Source: Planctomycetota bacterium (GTDB lineage Bacteria > Planctomycetota > Phycisphaerae > Sedimentisphaerales > Anaerobacaceae). Taken from it: 32,588 nucleotides of DNA. Of the stretch, positions 24,083 to 32,353 are shown piece by piece. The notes beneath the pieces were generated by a model. That model worked only from the letters and a program-made list of their open reading frames with translations. It was not told the origin of the DNA and did not search any database. Numbering within the stretch: the stretch's first letter is position 1; each line of letters begins with the position of its first letter. The translations under genes were made by a program, and so were the position numbers. Location: the NCBI GenBank assembly GCA_016872975.1, contig VGYL01000005.1:1-32588 (forward strand), given 5' to 3'.

Positions 24083-25549
24083 ATGCAAGTCGTTATCGCC
24101 ACGGTCGCAGTGCTGTTGCTGGGTGGCCAGCCGGTACCGCGGGCGGGCGCGGTCGAGCAGGTCGGGCACGCGCTCAGGTTGAAACGCTTTGACGAGGCCT
24201 TGCGATTGCTCGACCCCCTTGTCTACGCGGCGCCTCGCGACGCTCGCTTGTGGACGCTGCGCGGGTTGGCGTTGGATGGTCTGGGCCGTTCACGCGAAAG
24301 CCTGGAGGCCTACGACCGCGCCGTCGCCGTGGCGCCCGAGTATCTCCCGGCGTTGTTGGGCAAGGCGCAGGTGGAGTATACTCTCGGAGAACCGCGTGCG
24401 TGGCTCACGCTGCGCAAGGTCGTTGCGCTTGACCCCGGGAATGCGACTGCGCACGCAATGCTTGGCAGTCTGGCCTTCGAGCGCAAGCAATGTCGAGACG
24501 CCCTCGGCCACTTTGAAAAGGCCCGTCGTGAGATTCAAGCCGAACCGTTAGCGCTCTGGCGTTTCGGGCAATGTCTGCTGCTCGAAAATCGCCCTGCTGA
24601 TGCCGCCGCCGTCTTCCGTATCCTGGTCGATCTGCAGCCCGACGACGAAAAGCCGCGCCTGAATCTTGCGTTGTGTTTGCATGAAGCCCGCCGGTACGAT
24701 GAGGCCTCAGACATCCTGCGGCCGCTCACCGGGCGGCCTGATCCCAGCTCTGACGCGCTAACTCTGGCCGCCGCTGTCCAACGCAGCGCCGGGCGGCCGG
24801 AAAAGGCCATGGCCGCGCTGCGCCGTGCCGTCGAGCTCTATCCGCGGGAAGAGTCCCATTACCTGGACCTCGGCGCCCTTTGTGTGGATTACGGGTCACG
24901 AGCGATCGGAATCGAGATCCTTCTGGTGGGCGCCAGGAACATTCCGACGTCGGCTGCCCTACGAGTGATGCTCGGCGTACTGTGGGCGCAAGAGGGCAGT
25001 TTTGACGAAGCGCAGGCGGCGTTTGATGAGGCAGACCGTCTTCAACCGCACGCCGGACTCGGTGCCGTTGGCCTGAGCTACAGTTCGACGCAGTTGGATG
25101 CCCAGCTCGACAGTGCGATCGAGCAATTGCGGCTACGGCTGGTCGAGAATCCAGGAGATGCGCTCCTCAACTACCTGCTGGCCGACGGCCTCATGCGGAA
25201 GAAGGTGCAGCCGGGAGATCCCGAATTCGAGCAGGCCCACCTCGCCCTGCTCCGCTCCGTGGCATCGAAACCCGATTTCGCCAAGGCCCGCACGGCACTC
25301 GGCAAGATATACCGGATAACCGAGAAGATCCCGGAAGCCATTCGTGAATTCGAATTTGCGGTGAAGCTGGACTCCAGCGACCAGTTCGCGACCTATCAGC
25401 TCGCGATGGCCCTGCAGCGCGCCGGGCGCACGCAGGAGGCCCGTGCAATGGTGCAGAAACTCCGCGAGCTCAAAATGCAGGAGCGTGCTATCGAGGACGA
25501 ACGGGCCAGGCTACGCGTTTTCAAAGAAGCTCCCGGGCGCCCGCGCTGA
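24083..25549 (+). CDS. Secreted or periplasmic TPR-repeat protein
   Basis: This 488-residue protein has a hydrophobic leader (MQVVIATVAVLLLGG) and then about ten tetratricopeptide-like helical pairs across most of its length. Examples are LRLKRFDEALRLLDPLV, LGRSRESLEAYDRAVAVAPEY, KQCRDALGHFEKARREI, EGSFDEAQAAFDEADRLQP and KIPEAIREFEFAVKLDSSD. TPR arrays bind other proteins, so a scaffold role is likely; no catalytic motif is seen. In Acidobacteriota TPR proteins often accompany ASPIC/UnbV proteins, and one lies on the opposite strand just beyond the IS1634-type element. The function is unknown. Confidence 0.85.
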   Translation: MQVVIATVAVLLLGGQPVPRAGAVEQVGHALRLKRFDEALRLLDPLVYAAPRDARLWTLRGLALDGLGRSRESLEAYDRAVAVAPEYLPALLGKAQVEYTLGEPRAWLTLRKVVALDPGNATAHAMLGSLAFERKQCRDALGHFEKARREIQAEPLALWRFGQCLLLENRPADAAAVFRILVDLQPDDEKPRLNLALCLHEARRYDEASDILRPLTGRPDPSSDALTLAAAVQRSAGRPEKAMAALRRAVELYPREESHYLDLGALCVDYGSRAIGIEILLVGARNIPTSAALRVMLGVLWAQEGSFDEAQAAFDEADRLQPHAGLGAVGLSYSSTQLDAQLDSAIEQLRLRLVENPGDALLNYLLADGLMRKKVQPGDPEFEQAHLALLRSVASKPDFAKARTALGKIYRITEKIPEAIREFEFAVKLDSSDQFATYQLAMALQRAGRTQEARAMVQKLRELKMQERAIEDERARLRVFKEAPGRPR

Positions 25550-25597
25550 CCCGATGAGCCTCCCGGCACACCGGTACCGGCACACCTATCCCGGGGT

Positions 25598-25617
25598 TAG
25601 CCCAAGTTCGTCACGGA
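25598..25617 (+). repeat. Left terminal inverted repeat of the IS1634-type element
   Basis: The 20-bp sequence TAGCCCAAGTTCGTCACGGA is the exact reverse complement of 27569-27588. Confidence 0.88.
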
Positions 25618-25653
25618 GAGGGCGGGACTTGAGTTAAGCCCTTTGGAATCAGT

Positions 25654-27432
25654 TCAGGCTATCGTCGAGTCTGCACTACATTCCTGATCGAAACTGAGGC
25701 GTTCTGGCAGGGTGATCCCGAGCTGATCCAGCAGAGCTTTTTGCTCGGTCGTCGGCGTGGTGACGCGCCGGAGTCGGATCTGATGGCCGTCGGCGGTGGG
25801 CAGGACGATGTCGGCGCTGATCAACCTGCCGAGCAACGCCAGCGCCTGGGCCGGCGAGAAAGCGGAATGTTTCCGGGCCAACAGGTGCTTCAAGGTGACC
25901 CACAGGGCGTAGCCCAAGAAGGCCACCAGGATGTGGGCCTTGGCCCGTCGCTCCAGTTGATGGAAGATGGGCCGGATGGATAGTTCGCTCTTCAGGGCCC
26001 GGAAGGCGGCCTCGGTGAGCTGAATGTAGTTCTTCCACAGCTTGTCCGGCGCCGCCGGGGACAGGTTGGTGCGCAGCAAGTAAGCCCCCTCCCGGGCCCG
26101 CTGCCAGCGCTGGCGGTCCGCGATCAGTTTCCATTCCAGCGTGAGGACACCGGCTTTTTCCGTGACACTCACTTGGTAGAGATCGGCCACCTGGGGATGG
26201 CGCGCCTGGAGGCTGCCCAGCCGCCGCTCGACTTTATGGCGGTCCTTGAGCTGGCCTTCGGCCACCCGCTTCTGGAGGGCCTTGAGCGCCTTTTCCATGC
26301 GCCCGGAGAATCGGCTCCGGATGGCTTGCTCCTTCTGTCGTCGCGCTGTCGATCGGCACAGGAGGTAGGTTTCCTCGCCCTGCGGGATGGGCACCAGTTT
26401 CACTTCGACCTCCCGGCGCACGCGCTCCCAGCCGCTGGTCTCCAGCAAGGACTGCTCGAACTGCTTGAGTTTCGAGCGCGGCGTGCCCACTAGGTACTGA
26501 CCGCCGCGCCGCCGCAACGCCTCCAGATTCTCCTCGCTGACCACGCCGCGGTCGAACACCCAGATCCGGCGTGCCTTCCCATACTTGCGCTCCACCATCC
26601 GCAGCACCGCTTCCAGCGTGGTTACATCCGCGCGGTTGCCATCGAAGGTCACGTAGCTGAGAGGAAAACCCTCCACGTTCACGATCAGCGCGATCACCAC
26701 CTGCTTGCAGTCCGGCCGGTGGTCGCGGGAGTACCCGCGGCGCATCATGGGATCTTTGCGCGCCGCGCCCTCCACGTAGCTGCTGGTCAGGTCGTAGAGC
26801 AGCACATCGAACTCGGCCGCGAACAACTCGCCGTAGCGGCGCGTCAGGTGCTGCTCGAGCTTGGTCTTGTGCGGCAGCAGGCGGTCCAGAGCGCGATACA
26901 GGCGCGTGTGGTTGATCCTACCTTCCTCGATCCCCAGCAGGTCGTCGAGAGCCGTGGCCGGGTACCAGCGCTCTTCAATCGCCAGTTCGCTGCCCGGCGC
27001 GCACAGCCGGTTGATGGCCAGCAATGCCGCCACGCGCGACCAGGTCACCTCGGCCGGATCTTCCTCCCGGTCCAACAGTGGTTCCCAGAAGCGGTCCAGC
27101 CCCAGCCGCTTCCACAACTCCAGTCCCAGTAGACAATCCCCGAAGCGCCGCGGGCGTTCCAGGCGCACCTGCTCGACGAGTACCCGCACTACGGCGGGAT
27201 CGTCCTCGGGAACCTCGGCCTCACACGGGAACAGCTTCAGTTGCCTGCTCTCACCCTGCTGATTGAAGACCTCCGTCGTCTTCAGCCAGCGCGCCTGCCC
27301 GGAGGCGTTGAGTTCGCCCAGGTAGCACAGCCTGCGCTGACGTGGCCCATCCGGGGTCCGGACCGTTTCCACCAGCGACCAATAGGTGTGGGGCTTGCCA
27401 TCCTTGGTGCGCCGGTGGGGCCGCAGAAACAT
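25654..27432 (-). CDS. IS1634-family DDE transposase
   Basis: This 592-residue transposase opens with the usual MFLRPHRRTKDGKPHTYWSLVET. It carries the DDE_Tnp_1 fold: FDVLLYDLTSSYVEG (first D), RRIWVFDRGVVSEENLEAL (second D, with the RGV motif) and YIQLTEAAFRALKSELSIRPIFH (E in the YIQLTEAAF block, then the LSIRPIFH motif). The end includes HILVAFLGYALWVTLKHLL, typical of IS1634/IS4-group proteins. Length is normal and no lesion is visible, so the copy may be functional. It is the only gene of the element. Confidence 0.93.
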   Translation of the reverse strand: MFLRPHRRTKDGKPHTYWSLVETVRTPDGPRQRRLCYLGELNASGQARWLKTTEVFNQQGESRQLKLFPCEAEVPEDDPAVVRVLVEQVRLERPRRFGDCLLGLELWKRLGLDRFWEPLLDREEDPAEVTWSRVAALLAINRLCAPGSELAIEERWYPATALDDLLGIEEGRINHTRLYRALDRLLPHKTKLEQHLTRRYGELFAAEFDVLLYDLTSSYVEGAARKDPMMRRGYSRDHRPDCKQVVIALIVNVEGFPLSYVTFDGNRADVTTLEAVLRMVERKYGKARRIWVFDRGVVSEENLEALRRRGGQYLVGTPRSKLKQFEQSLLETSGWERVRREVEVKLVPIPQGEETYLLCRSTARRQKEQAIRSRFSGRMEKALKALQKRVAEGQLKDRHKVERRLGSLQARHPQVADLYQVSVTEKAGVLTLEWKLIADRQRWQRAREGAYLLRTNLSPAAPDKLWKNYIQLTEAAFRALKSELSIRPIFHQLERRAKAHILVAFLGYALWVTLKHLLARKHSAFSPAQALALLGRLISADIVLPTADGHQIRLRRVTTPTTEQKALLDQLGITLPERLSFDQECSADSTIA

Positions 27433-27568
27433 TCTGCGTTGATATTGTCACGGCTTTGCCGGGCCTTCAAGAGGGTAGGTCTGCACTACATCGGACTTCA
27501 GATCGAGCCCTGTTGCAGGCAAAGCACTTCCGCGCCTCATCGCGCCCCAAAAAGCCAAAATCCGCCCG

Positions 27569-27588
27569 TCCGTGACGAACTTGGGCTA
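27569..27588 (-). repeat. Right terminal inverted repeat of the IS1634-type element
   Basis: The sequence is the exact reverse complement of 25598-25617. Its last three bases form the stop codon of the ASPIC/UnbV gene. Confidence 0.88.
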
Positions 27589-29334
27589 GGGGCGCAACTT
27601 GTCCCTCTTGACGATGCCTTCGCCTTCCCGGATCACCACCAGTTGGTCGCAGGTCACGTTGGGGAAGCTCTCCACCGAGCCGTTGGGCCAGCGCACGGTG
27701 AGATCCGCGCTGGCAGCGGCGCCCAGGCCGAAGTGCAGGCGGCGGTCGCTCACCGACAGATAGCTGCACTGGGCCAGCACCTCCTGGACCTGCCGGCGCT
27801 CCCCGTAGCGCGCCGTGACCCGCGCGCCGATGGCGCTGCGGTTGGATCTGGTCCCCGTCAGCTTCACCTTCAGCCAGTGGTTGTCCCCGGTGACGTCGTT
27901 GCGCAGCAGCGACGGCGGCTCGTTGATGTTCATGATGAGGACGTCCAGGTCGCCGTCGTTGTCGAAGTCGCCGAAAGCGCAGCCGCGGCTGGCGTGCAGG
28001 GCGCCCACGCCGGGCCCGGCCTCCTCGATCAACTGCTCGAACCGGCCGCCGCCCAGGTTGCGGAAGATGAAGCGCGGCATGCGGTGCGGATACTCGGGAT
28101 ACTGCTTCTCCACCTCGGGGTAGACGCTGCCGCTGACCACGAAGATGTCCGGCAGTCCGTTGTTGTCCAGATCGGCCATGCCCGCGCCCCAGCAGATGAA
28201 ACGCGTCTCCACGCCGAGGCCGGCGCGAATGGTCACGTCTTCGAAGACGCCCTTGCCGCGGTTGGCGTACAGCGCCGGGGTGTCCTCGGTGAAGTGGGTC
28301 TTGAAGATGTCCAGGCGTCCGTCCAGGTTGTAATCGCCGACCGCCACGCCCATGCCGGCCTGCTCCTGGCCGTCTTCATTGAGGCCGAGGCCGCGCTCCA
28401 GGCCCTCCTCGCTGAAGGTGCCGTCGTGGTTGTTGCGGAACAGCAGGCTGGGGGTGGAGTCGCAGGCCACGTAGATGTCCGGCCAGCCGTCGTCGTCGAA
28501 GTCGGCGGCCACCGCGGTGAGGCCGTAACTGCCGGTGCCCTTGCCGATGCCGGAAGGGGCGGTGACGTCGGTGAAGGTGCCGTCGCCGTTGTTGCGGTAA
28601 AGGCAGTGCGTCTCGGGGGGCAGACCCCGGGGGCCGCAGTTGATGGGGATGCCCTTCCAGTTGCAGTTTACGTCCTGGCCGGCGCGAGGGATGGTTTTGA
28701 AGTCGAACTTGAGGTAGTTGGCCACGAACAGATCCAGGCGCCCGTTGCGGTCGTAGTCCACCCAGGTGCAGCCGGCTCCCCAGCGCGGGCCGGGCGCCAG
28801 CAGGCCGGCCTCCTTGGTCACGTCGGTGAAGGTGCCGTCGCCGTTGTTGCGATAGAGGACGTTCTGGCCCCAGTAGGTGATGAACAGGTCCTCGAAGCCG
28901 TCGTTGTTGTAGTCGCCCACGGTCACCCCGTAGGCCCAGCCGGAGCGCGCCAGGCCGGCCTGCTTGGTCACGTCGGTGAAGGTGCCGTCGCGGTTGTTGC
29001 GGTAGAGGCGATTGGTGGCGCCCTCGGGGATGCCGTCCAGTCGGCGGCCGGACAGCACCAGGATGTCCAGCCAGCCGTCGTTGTCGTAATCCAGGAAAGC
29101 GATGCCAGCGCCCATGGTCTCGATGATGTAGTCCACGCGGTCGGCAACGCCGTAGATGACCGGCTCGCGCAAGCCGGCCGAGGCGCCCACGTCGGTGAGC
29201 CGGGCGTGGAAAGGCAGCCCGGAGGGCTTGCCACGCGGGGTGGGCTTGACCCCGCGGGAGGCCATGCCGCCGCGCTGCGCGCGCAGGCCGGCGGCTGGGG
29301 CAGTCAGCAACGCCAGCAGGCCGCGCCGGGTCAT
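27586..29334 (-). CDS. CRTAC1-like FG-GAP/VCBS-repeat protein with C-terminal ASPIC/UnbV domain
   Basis: From ATG 29334 the protein has 582 residues, with a short RR-type leader (MTRRGLLALLTAPAAGLRAQ). It has at least seven FG-GAP/VCBS blades with calcium-loop motifs (DYDNDGWLDILV, DYNNDGFEDLFI, DYDRNGRLDLFV, DFDDDGWPDIYV, DYNLDGRLDIFK, DLDNNGLPDIFV, DFDNDGDLDVLI) and repeated NNGDGTFTDVT linkers. It ends in an ASPIC/UnbV domain (SAIGARVTARYG, LHFGLGAAASADLTVRWPNGS). The blades should form an extracellular beta-propeller; its ligand is unknown. The track start at 29559 runs back through a group II intron and is rejected. The stop lies inside the IS1634 end, so the last residues may have been altered, although the ASPIC/UnbV domain looks complete. 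Confidence 0.9.
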   Translation of the reverse strand: MTRRGLLALLTAPAAGLRAQRGGMASRGVKPTPRGKPSGLPFHARLTDVGASAGLREPVIYGVADRVDYIIETMGAGIAFLDYDNDGWLDILVLSGRRLDGIPEGATNRLYRNNRDGTFTDVTKQAGLARSGWAYGVTVGDYNNDGFEDLFITYWGQNVLYRNNGDGTFTDVTKEAGLLAPGPRWGAGCTWVDYDRNGRLDLFVANYLKFDFKTIPRAGQDVNCNWKGIPINCGPRGLPPETHCLYRNNGDGTFTDVTAPSGIGKGTGSYGLTAVAADFDDDGWPDIYVACDSTPSLLFRNNHDGTFSEEGLERGLGLNEDGQEQAGMGVAVGDYNLDGRLDIFKTHFTEDTPALYANRGKGVFEDVTIRAGLGVETRFICWGAGMADLDNNGLPDIFVVSGSVYPEVEKQYPEYPHRMPRFIFRNLGGGRFEQLIEEAGPGVGALHASRGCAFGDFDNDGDLDVLIMNINEPPSLLRNDVTGDNHWLKVKLTGTRSNRSAIGARVTARYGERRQVQEVLAQCSYLSVSDRRLHFGLGAAASADLTVRWPNGSVESFPNVTCDQLVVIREGEGIVKRDKLRP

Positions 29335-29394
29335 TGGTAGATTATGGCGCGGTACCGGCCATCGGGCCGGCCCGTTTCCATGTAACCCCCTTTC

Positions 29395-29426
29395 AAACCG
29401 TACGTGCGGTTTTCCCGCATACGGCT
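29395..29426 (-). ncRNA. Group II intron domain V
   Basis: The minus strand reads AGCCGTATGCGGGAAAA then CCGCACGTACGGTTT. It folds into the characteristic 30-34 nt hairpin with the catalytic AGC at its base, a two-nucleotide bulge and an A-rich loop. Confidence 0.85.
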
Positions 29427-29650
29427 TACCGATGATCTTCCGGGCGCGGCTTGGGCAGCGTAGCGCACGGTTCCCGCCTCCACGCTTCCCCCAGGACGTC
29501 ACCCCTGGACATCCGGTCGTACAGCACGTGGAAACGCCGTGTCTTGCTCTGCTTGGCACACGCCCATAGCTTGCGCTGGAGTTCTCGTACTTTATCGACT
29601 ACCGGGTGGTTGTCCGTTTCCGGCATGCCCTCGTGCTTACCTCCCCACAA
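29426..29650 (-). pseudogene. ltrA: Group II intron reverse transcriptase/maturase, N-terminal remnant
   Basis: The 74-codon frame contains VDKVRELQRKLWACAKQSKTRRFHVLYDRMSR and GDVLGEAWRRE, split here for length. This is the typical start of a group II intron-encoded protein, where the full protein would continue into the first reverse-transcriptase block. Instead it changes abruptly to PCATLPKPRPEDHR and stops a few bases before domain V. All reverse-transcriptase, maturase and endonuclease parts (about 350 or more residues) are missing. The remnant starts at ATG 29650 or the in-frame ATG eight codons later. It is inactive as an enzyme. Confidence 0.8.
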
Positions 29651-30147
29651 GCCCGATCAAAGCAGGGCCCCTTCCCTCCAGCGCGTTGTCTTGCGCGCCT
29701 TCACCGGTACTACCGGCCCCTCGGACTCCCTCCCGGCTCCGCACGACTTCAGCCATCCGGCCTTATACGCACGGTCTTTGCACGACGCGGGCTGCCGGGT
29801 AGGGTCTCTCCTGTTCCACATCCTTCTGTCCAAACGTGCCGCCGCCTCCAAACCCCGGAGAGGTCCAACAGGCGCTCTGCAACCGGACTGCTGTCTGTTG
29901 CCTTCGCCGCGACATGACCGGCTCGGCCCTCTCAAACACCTTTCGGCTGATACTATGACGTGGCTACAGCGTTCACTTGCGTTGCGGCCCGCTTGCTTGC
30001 CCTCCACCCAAAGTGGACTTTCGACACCCCGCTCTGGCCGGTTGGATCTCTCCTTCCGGCTGGGGTCTGCTACCGGGTGCTCCAGCGCTTGCCCGGGCAG
30101 GACTTTCACCTGCAAGAAGAAGGCGTCTTTGTCAGGACGCACCATGG

Positions 30148-30160
30148 CCTTAACAGTATA
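30148..30160 (-). promoter_or_regulatory. Shine-Dalgarno-like AAGG and TATACT in the 5' exon of the intron
   Basis: On the minus strand TATACT (30160-30155) resembles a -10 box, and TTAAGG ends at 30148, just before the intron. If the intron were spliced at 30142 and 29337, AAGG would stand 7 nt before the ASPIC/UnbV ATG (AAGG-CCATGCA-ATG). Unspliced RNA has no such sequence before that ATG. No good -35 is visible. Confidence 0.4.
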
Positions 30161-30251
30161 GCGGCATAAGCGACGTCGTGTGTTATGATCTCCTGAAGAC
30201 AGGAGCGAACAGCAGGTGCTGTGGCCCGGAAGGGGAGGCTTGCTCCACCCC

Positions 30252-30257
30252 AAGGAG
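30252..30257 (+). promoter_or_regulatory. Ribosome-binding site deciding the RidA-like start
   Basis: AAGGAG lies 8 bases before GTG 30266 and favours it over the track start at 30221. Confidence 0.55.
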
Positions 30258-30265
30258 TCGCGAGC

Positions 30266-30763
30266 GTGGTTGTCAACGGGGTCTTGAACGAGATTGCCGC
30301 AACAACGGTGATCAAGCAGCCGGTGAGCGCGCCGGAGGTGCTCAACGAGGCTTACCACTACGCGCGTCCCAGCTCGTTTTCCCGCGCTATGCGGGTGGAG
30401 ATCGGCAACGTAGGGGTGCTGTTCATCTCCGGCACCGCCAGCGTGGATGAGAACGGCCAATCGGTGCACATCGGCGATTTCCGGGCGCAAACCCAGCGCA
30501 TGTTCCAGAACGTGACCGCGCTGCTGGAGCACGGCGGAGGGAGCTGGCAGGACGTGGTGCGCACGTGGTACTACCTGCGCGATATTGACCGCGACTACGC
30601 CGTCTTCAACGAGGAACGCACCGCCTTCTACCAGGAAGTGGGGCTGGACCCGCTGCCGGCGTCCACCGGCATCGAGGCCAAGCTGTGCCGGCCGGAGCTG
30701 CTGGTGGAGATGGAAGCGGTCGCCATCTTCCCCAAGCGCCCGGACACCGGGCCCCAGCCCTGA
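30266..30763 (+). CDS. RidA/YjgF-family protein
   Basis: From GTG 30266 the protein has 165 residues of the YjgF/YER057c/UK114 (RidA) fold. Recognisable parts are FSRAMRVEIGNVGVLFISGTASVDENGQSVH split over the first half, then DFRAQTQRMFQNVTALLEHGG, DVVRTWYYLRDIDRDYAVFNEER and the closing IEAKLCRPELLVEMEAVAIFP. The arginine of the C-terminal motif (CRPELLVEMEAVA) fits the conserved RidA arginine that binds the substrate carboxylate. The SFSRAMRV...SGTASVD style resembles the subgroup related to the chorismatase fold. RidA removes reactive enamines/imines; this member's substrate is unknown. It diverges from the intron/UnbV unit. Confidence 0.85.
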   Translation: MVVNGVLNEIAATTVIKQPVSAPEVLNEAYHYARPSSFSRAMRVEIGNVGVLFISGTASVDENGQSVHIGDFRAQTQRMFQNVTALLEHGGGSWQDVVRTWYYLRDIDRDYAVFNEERTAFYQEVGLDPLPASTGIEAKLCRPELLVEMEAVAIFPKRPDTGPQP

Positions 30764-30789
30764 CGGGCCGACGAGGGCGCCGGAGAACC

Positions 30790-31232
30790 ATGCCGCGCCT
30801 CCACCGACACCGCAGCGCAGTCTGGCTGGGCAGCCTGATGGCGGCCGCCCCGCTGGTTGCGGCGGAGCCGGTGGTGGGGGCGGAGCTTCTGCGGGCGCTG
30901 GCGCCCAAGCATGGCGGCGTGGTGTTGACCCAGCTTCCCGTCGGCGCGCCGGCGAAGCCGCCGGCTGGGGCGATGCTGCGAGCCGGTTACGGCGACGGGG
31001 CGCGTCTGGCGCTCCCTTCTCCGGACGGCGCCTTCCGCATCCTGAGCGAAAGGTTCCACAGCGCCGCCGACCCGGAGGTCTCCTTCGACGGCGGGCGCCT
31101 GCTCTTTGCGGGCCGGAGGACGGCCTCGGAGGAGTGGAACATCTACGAGATGGAACTGGCCGGCTCGGGAGCGCGCCAGATCACCCGAGGCTTGGGCGAC
31201 TGCCGGAGCCCCGCGTACCAGTCTTCTCTGGC
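30790..31232 (+). pseudogene. PD40/TolB-like beta-propeller protein, N-terminal fragment
   Basis: ATG 30790 opens a leader (AVWLGSLMAAAPLVAAEP) and a region of about 125 residues ending in a PD40-type blade: DPEVSFDGGRLLFAGRR, EEWNIYEMELAGSGARQITRG, DCRSPAYQSSL. Such blades occur in TolB-like and large secreted propeller proteins, where many more would follow. Here recognisable sequence stops at about 31232. The ORF runs on to 31584 only by reading antisense to another gene fragment. The gene is therefore broken by a rearrangement. It starts 26 bp after the RidA-like gene and may have been co-transcribed with it. Confidence 0.65.
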
Positions 31233-31310
31233 TGCGCTTTCGCTCGCGCCCATTCTCCGATCTCCTCGGCCCGTTTCGAGATACGCTCCAAGCTATCAGA
31301 TGCCTGGGGG

Positions 31311-31838
31311 TTACGTCTGGATCACTACGGTTAGATCAGACCCGGGATCGGGGGAGGGGGCGGCGAGGATGTCGAACGCCAGGTCGTCGCCTTCGTTGAA
31401 AACCGGAGTGGGCCATATGGTCAGGCGGATGCGCTCGTCGGCGGCGTGGTCGCGCGTGACGACCGCCTGGAAGGTCTGGTTCGGCGCGTCAACGCTGATG
31501 ACCTTCATGTATTCCTCGTTCGGCCCGCTGAGGGCGATGAAGACGAACCTGCCCGCATCAAGGCCCAACCGGTTCGCGCCGTAAGAGACGGCGAGGACCC
31601 TCCGGGGCGACCCACTGCCGGTGATTGGCTGGGCCAGCACGATGCCGTAGTCGGCATAGGGCAGCCGGCGCGTGGCGGGCAGACCGTAGCCCTCGTTGAT
31701 GACCAGGAAGTCGTAGGTGTTCTTGTAGGGCGTTGGCAGCGCCTGGGCGATGCCCATCTGCTCCAGCGGCGCTGGAACTGCCAGGCCTGGCGTGAACGCC
31801 GGCTCGATGTCGGGATTGTCACGCCCAACCTGCCGTCA
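31311..31838 (-). pseudogene. Unidentified protein, probable C-terminal fragment
   Basis: The minus-strand frame reads about 175 codons from a TGA at 31839-31841 to the stop at 31311. The track gives only the part from ATG 31757. Its composition is protein-like, not a shadow: PAFTPGLAVPAPLEQMG, TYDFLVINEGYGLPATRRLPYAD, RRVLAVSYGANRLGLDAGRFVFIAL, GPNEEYMKVISVDAPNQTFQAVVT, and FNEGDDLAFDILAAPSPDPGSDL. I do not recognise the family. Sense before the first ATG and the broken gene next to it suggest a fragment joined by rearrangement. There are no membrane segments. Confidence 0.5.
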
Positions 31839-31841
31839 TGG

Positions 31842-32353
31842 CCCAGCAAGCCACGCCGTTGGGTCGGCTCCTCATCATGGGCGCAGGGGACGCCGGAGCC
31901 CGCCCGCCCCCACCGCTACGCTCTGACATTCTTGGCACCCGCCTTTGTCCTGACCGCTGCGTCGGCCGGCTTCTTCCGGCTCGTGCCGTCACGCCTCGGG
32001 CCGCCTTCCGGAGTGCTGCTTATCGCCACCGCACCTCGCAAATGCGTCGTCTGGTGGCAGCGCCGAGAGCCGGCGGCCGGAACGTGTAAGATCCAGCCGA
32101 ACGACGGCCCGAGCGCCCCAGGAGTTCAGCTTTTGCTCAAGAGGTGGGAGCAGGCCGGATTCTTACAAGAGCTCCTCATTGGCGCGAGCCTCGTTGCTGT
32201 ACGTGGGGTCACTGCGGCCACTGAGGCTGCGCCCGCGACGCCGAGCCGGCGATCCGGATAGGCGGAACCGCGGCCCGGCCTCGTGATAGAATGCTTCGGA
32301 GCCGCCCAGCCGGCACCCGACGACTGGAGGGCGATTGTCGCCCGTTAGCGGCG
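31842..32353. other. About 510 bp without a supported gene
   Basis: ORFs here (31838-32089 and the end of 31446-32261) are arginine- and alanine-rich without a domain. A small perfect hairpin, GGGCGA-TTG-TCGCCC at 32329-32343, lies just before the last gene. TAGAAT at 32287-32292 could be a -10 box, but no -35 is evident. Confidence 0.4.

Larger units (their letters stand above)
25598..27588 (-). mobile_element. IS1634-type insertion sequence
   Basis: The element is bounded by inverted repeats: TAGCCCAAGTTCGTCACGGA at 25598-25617 and its exact complement at 27569-27588, with further partial match inward (GGGCGG). It is about 1,991 bp and holds one transposase gene on the minus strand. No unambiguous target duplication is visible; GGGG occurs on both outer sides. 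The right end supplies the stop codon (TAG, 27588-27586 on the minus strand) of the neighbouring ASPIC/UnbV gene. The insertion lies between that gene and the convergent TPR gene. Confidence 0.88.
29337..30142 (-). mobile_element. Group II intron with its maturase gene almost entirely deleted
   Basis: On the minus strand the intron begins GTGCGTCCTGAC at 30142, the usual bacterial group II start. It has a domain V at 29426-29395 (AGCCGTATGCGG, GAAAA loop, CCGCACGTACGGTTT) followed by GAAAGGGGG, a foldable domain VI and an AC end at about 29337. The length is about 806 nt, too short for a standard maturase gene; only an N-terminal piece remains. It lies directly before the ASPIC/UnbV start codon, in the same orientation. 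Domain V and the 5' end are firm, the 3' end is inferred from the AY rule. RNA splicing might still work with a maturase supplied from elsewhere. Confidence 0.8.

Noticed and set aside
25669-27491. 13-bp direct repeat GTCTGCACTACAT on both sides of the IS1634 transposase gene
   Set aside because: Both copies lie inside the element, one in the transposase 3' end. The true ends are the 20-bp inverted repeats, and a single 13-bp match in a window this size can be chance.
27241-29340. 699-residue plus-strand ORF
   Set aside because: It is antisense to the ASPIC/UnbV gene; its A/V/H-rich repeats mirror the FG-GAP codons.
29335-29559. N-terminal extension of the UnbV ORF (start at 29559)
   Set aside because: The extension translates group II intron domains V and VI; the leader starts at ATG 29334.
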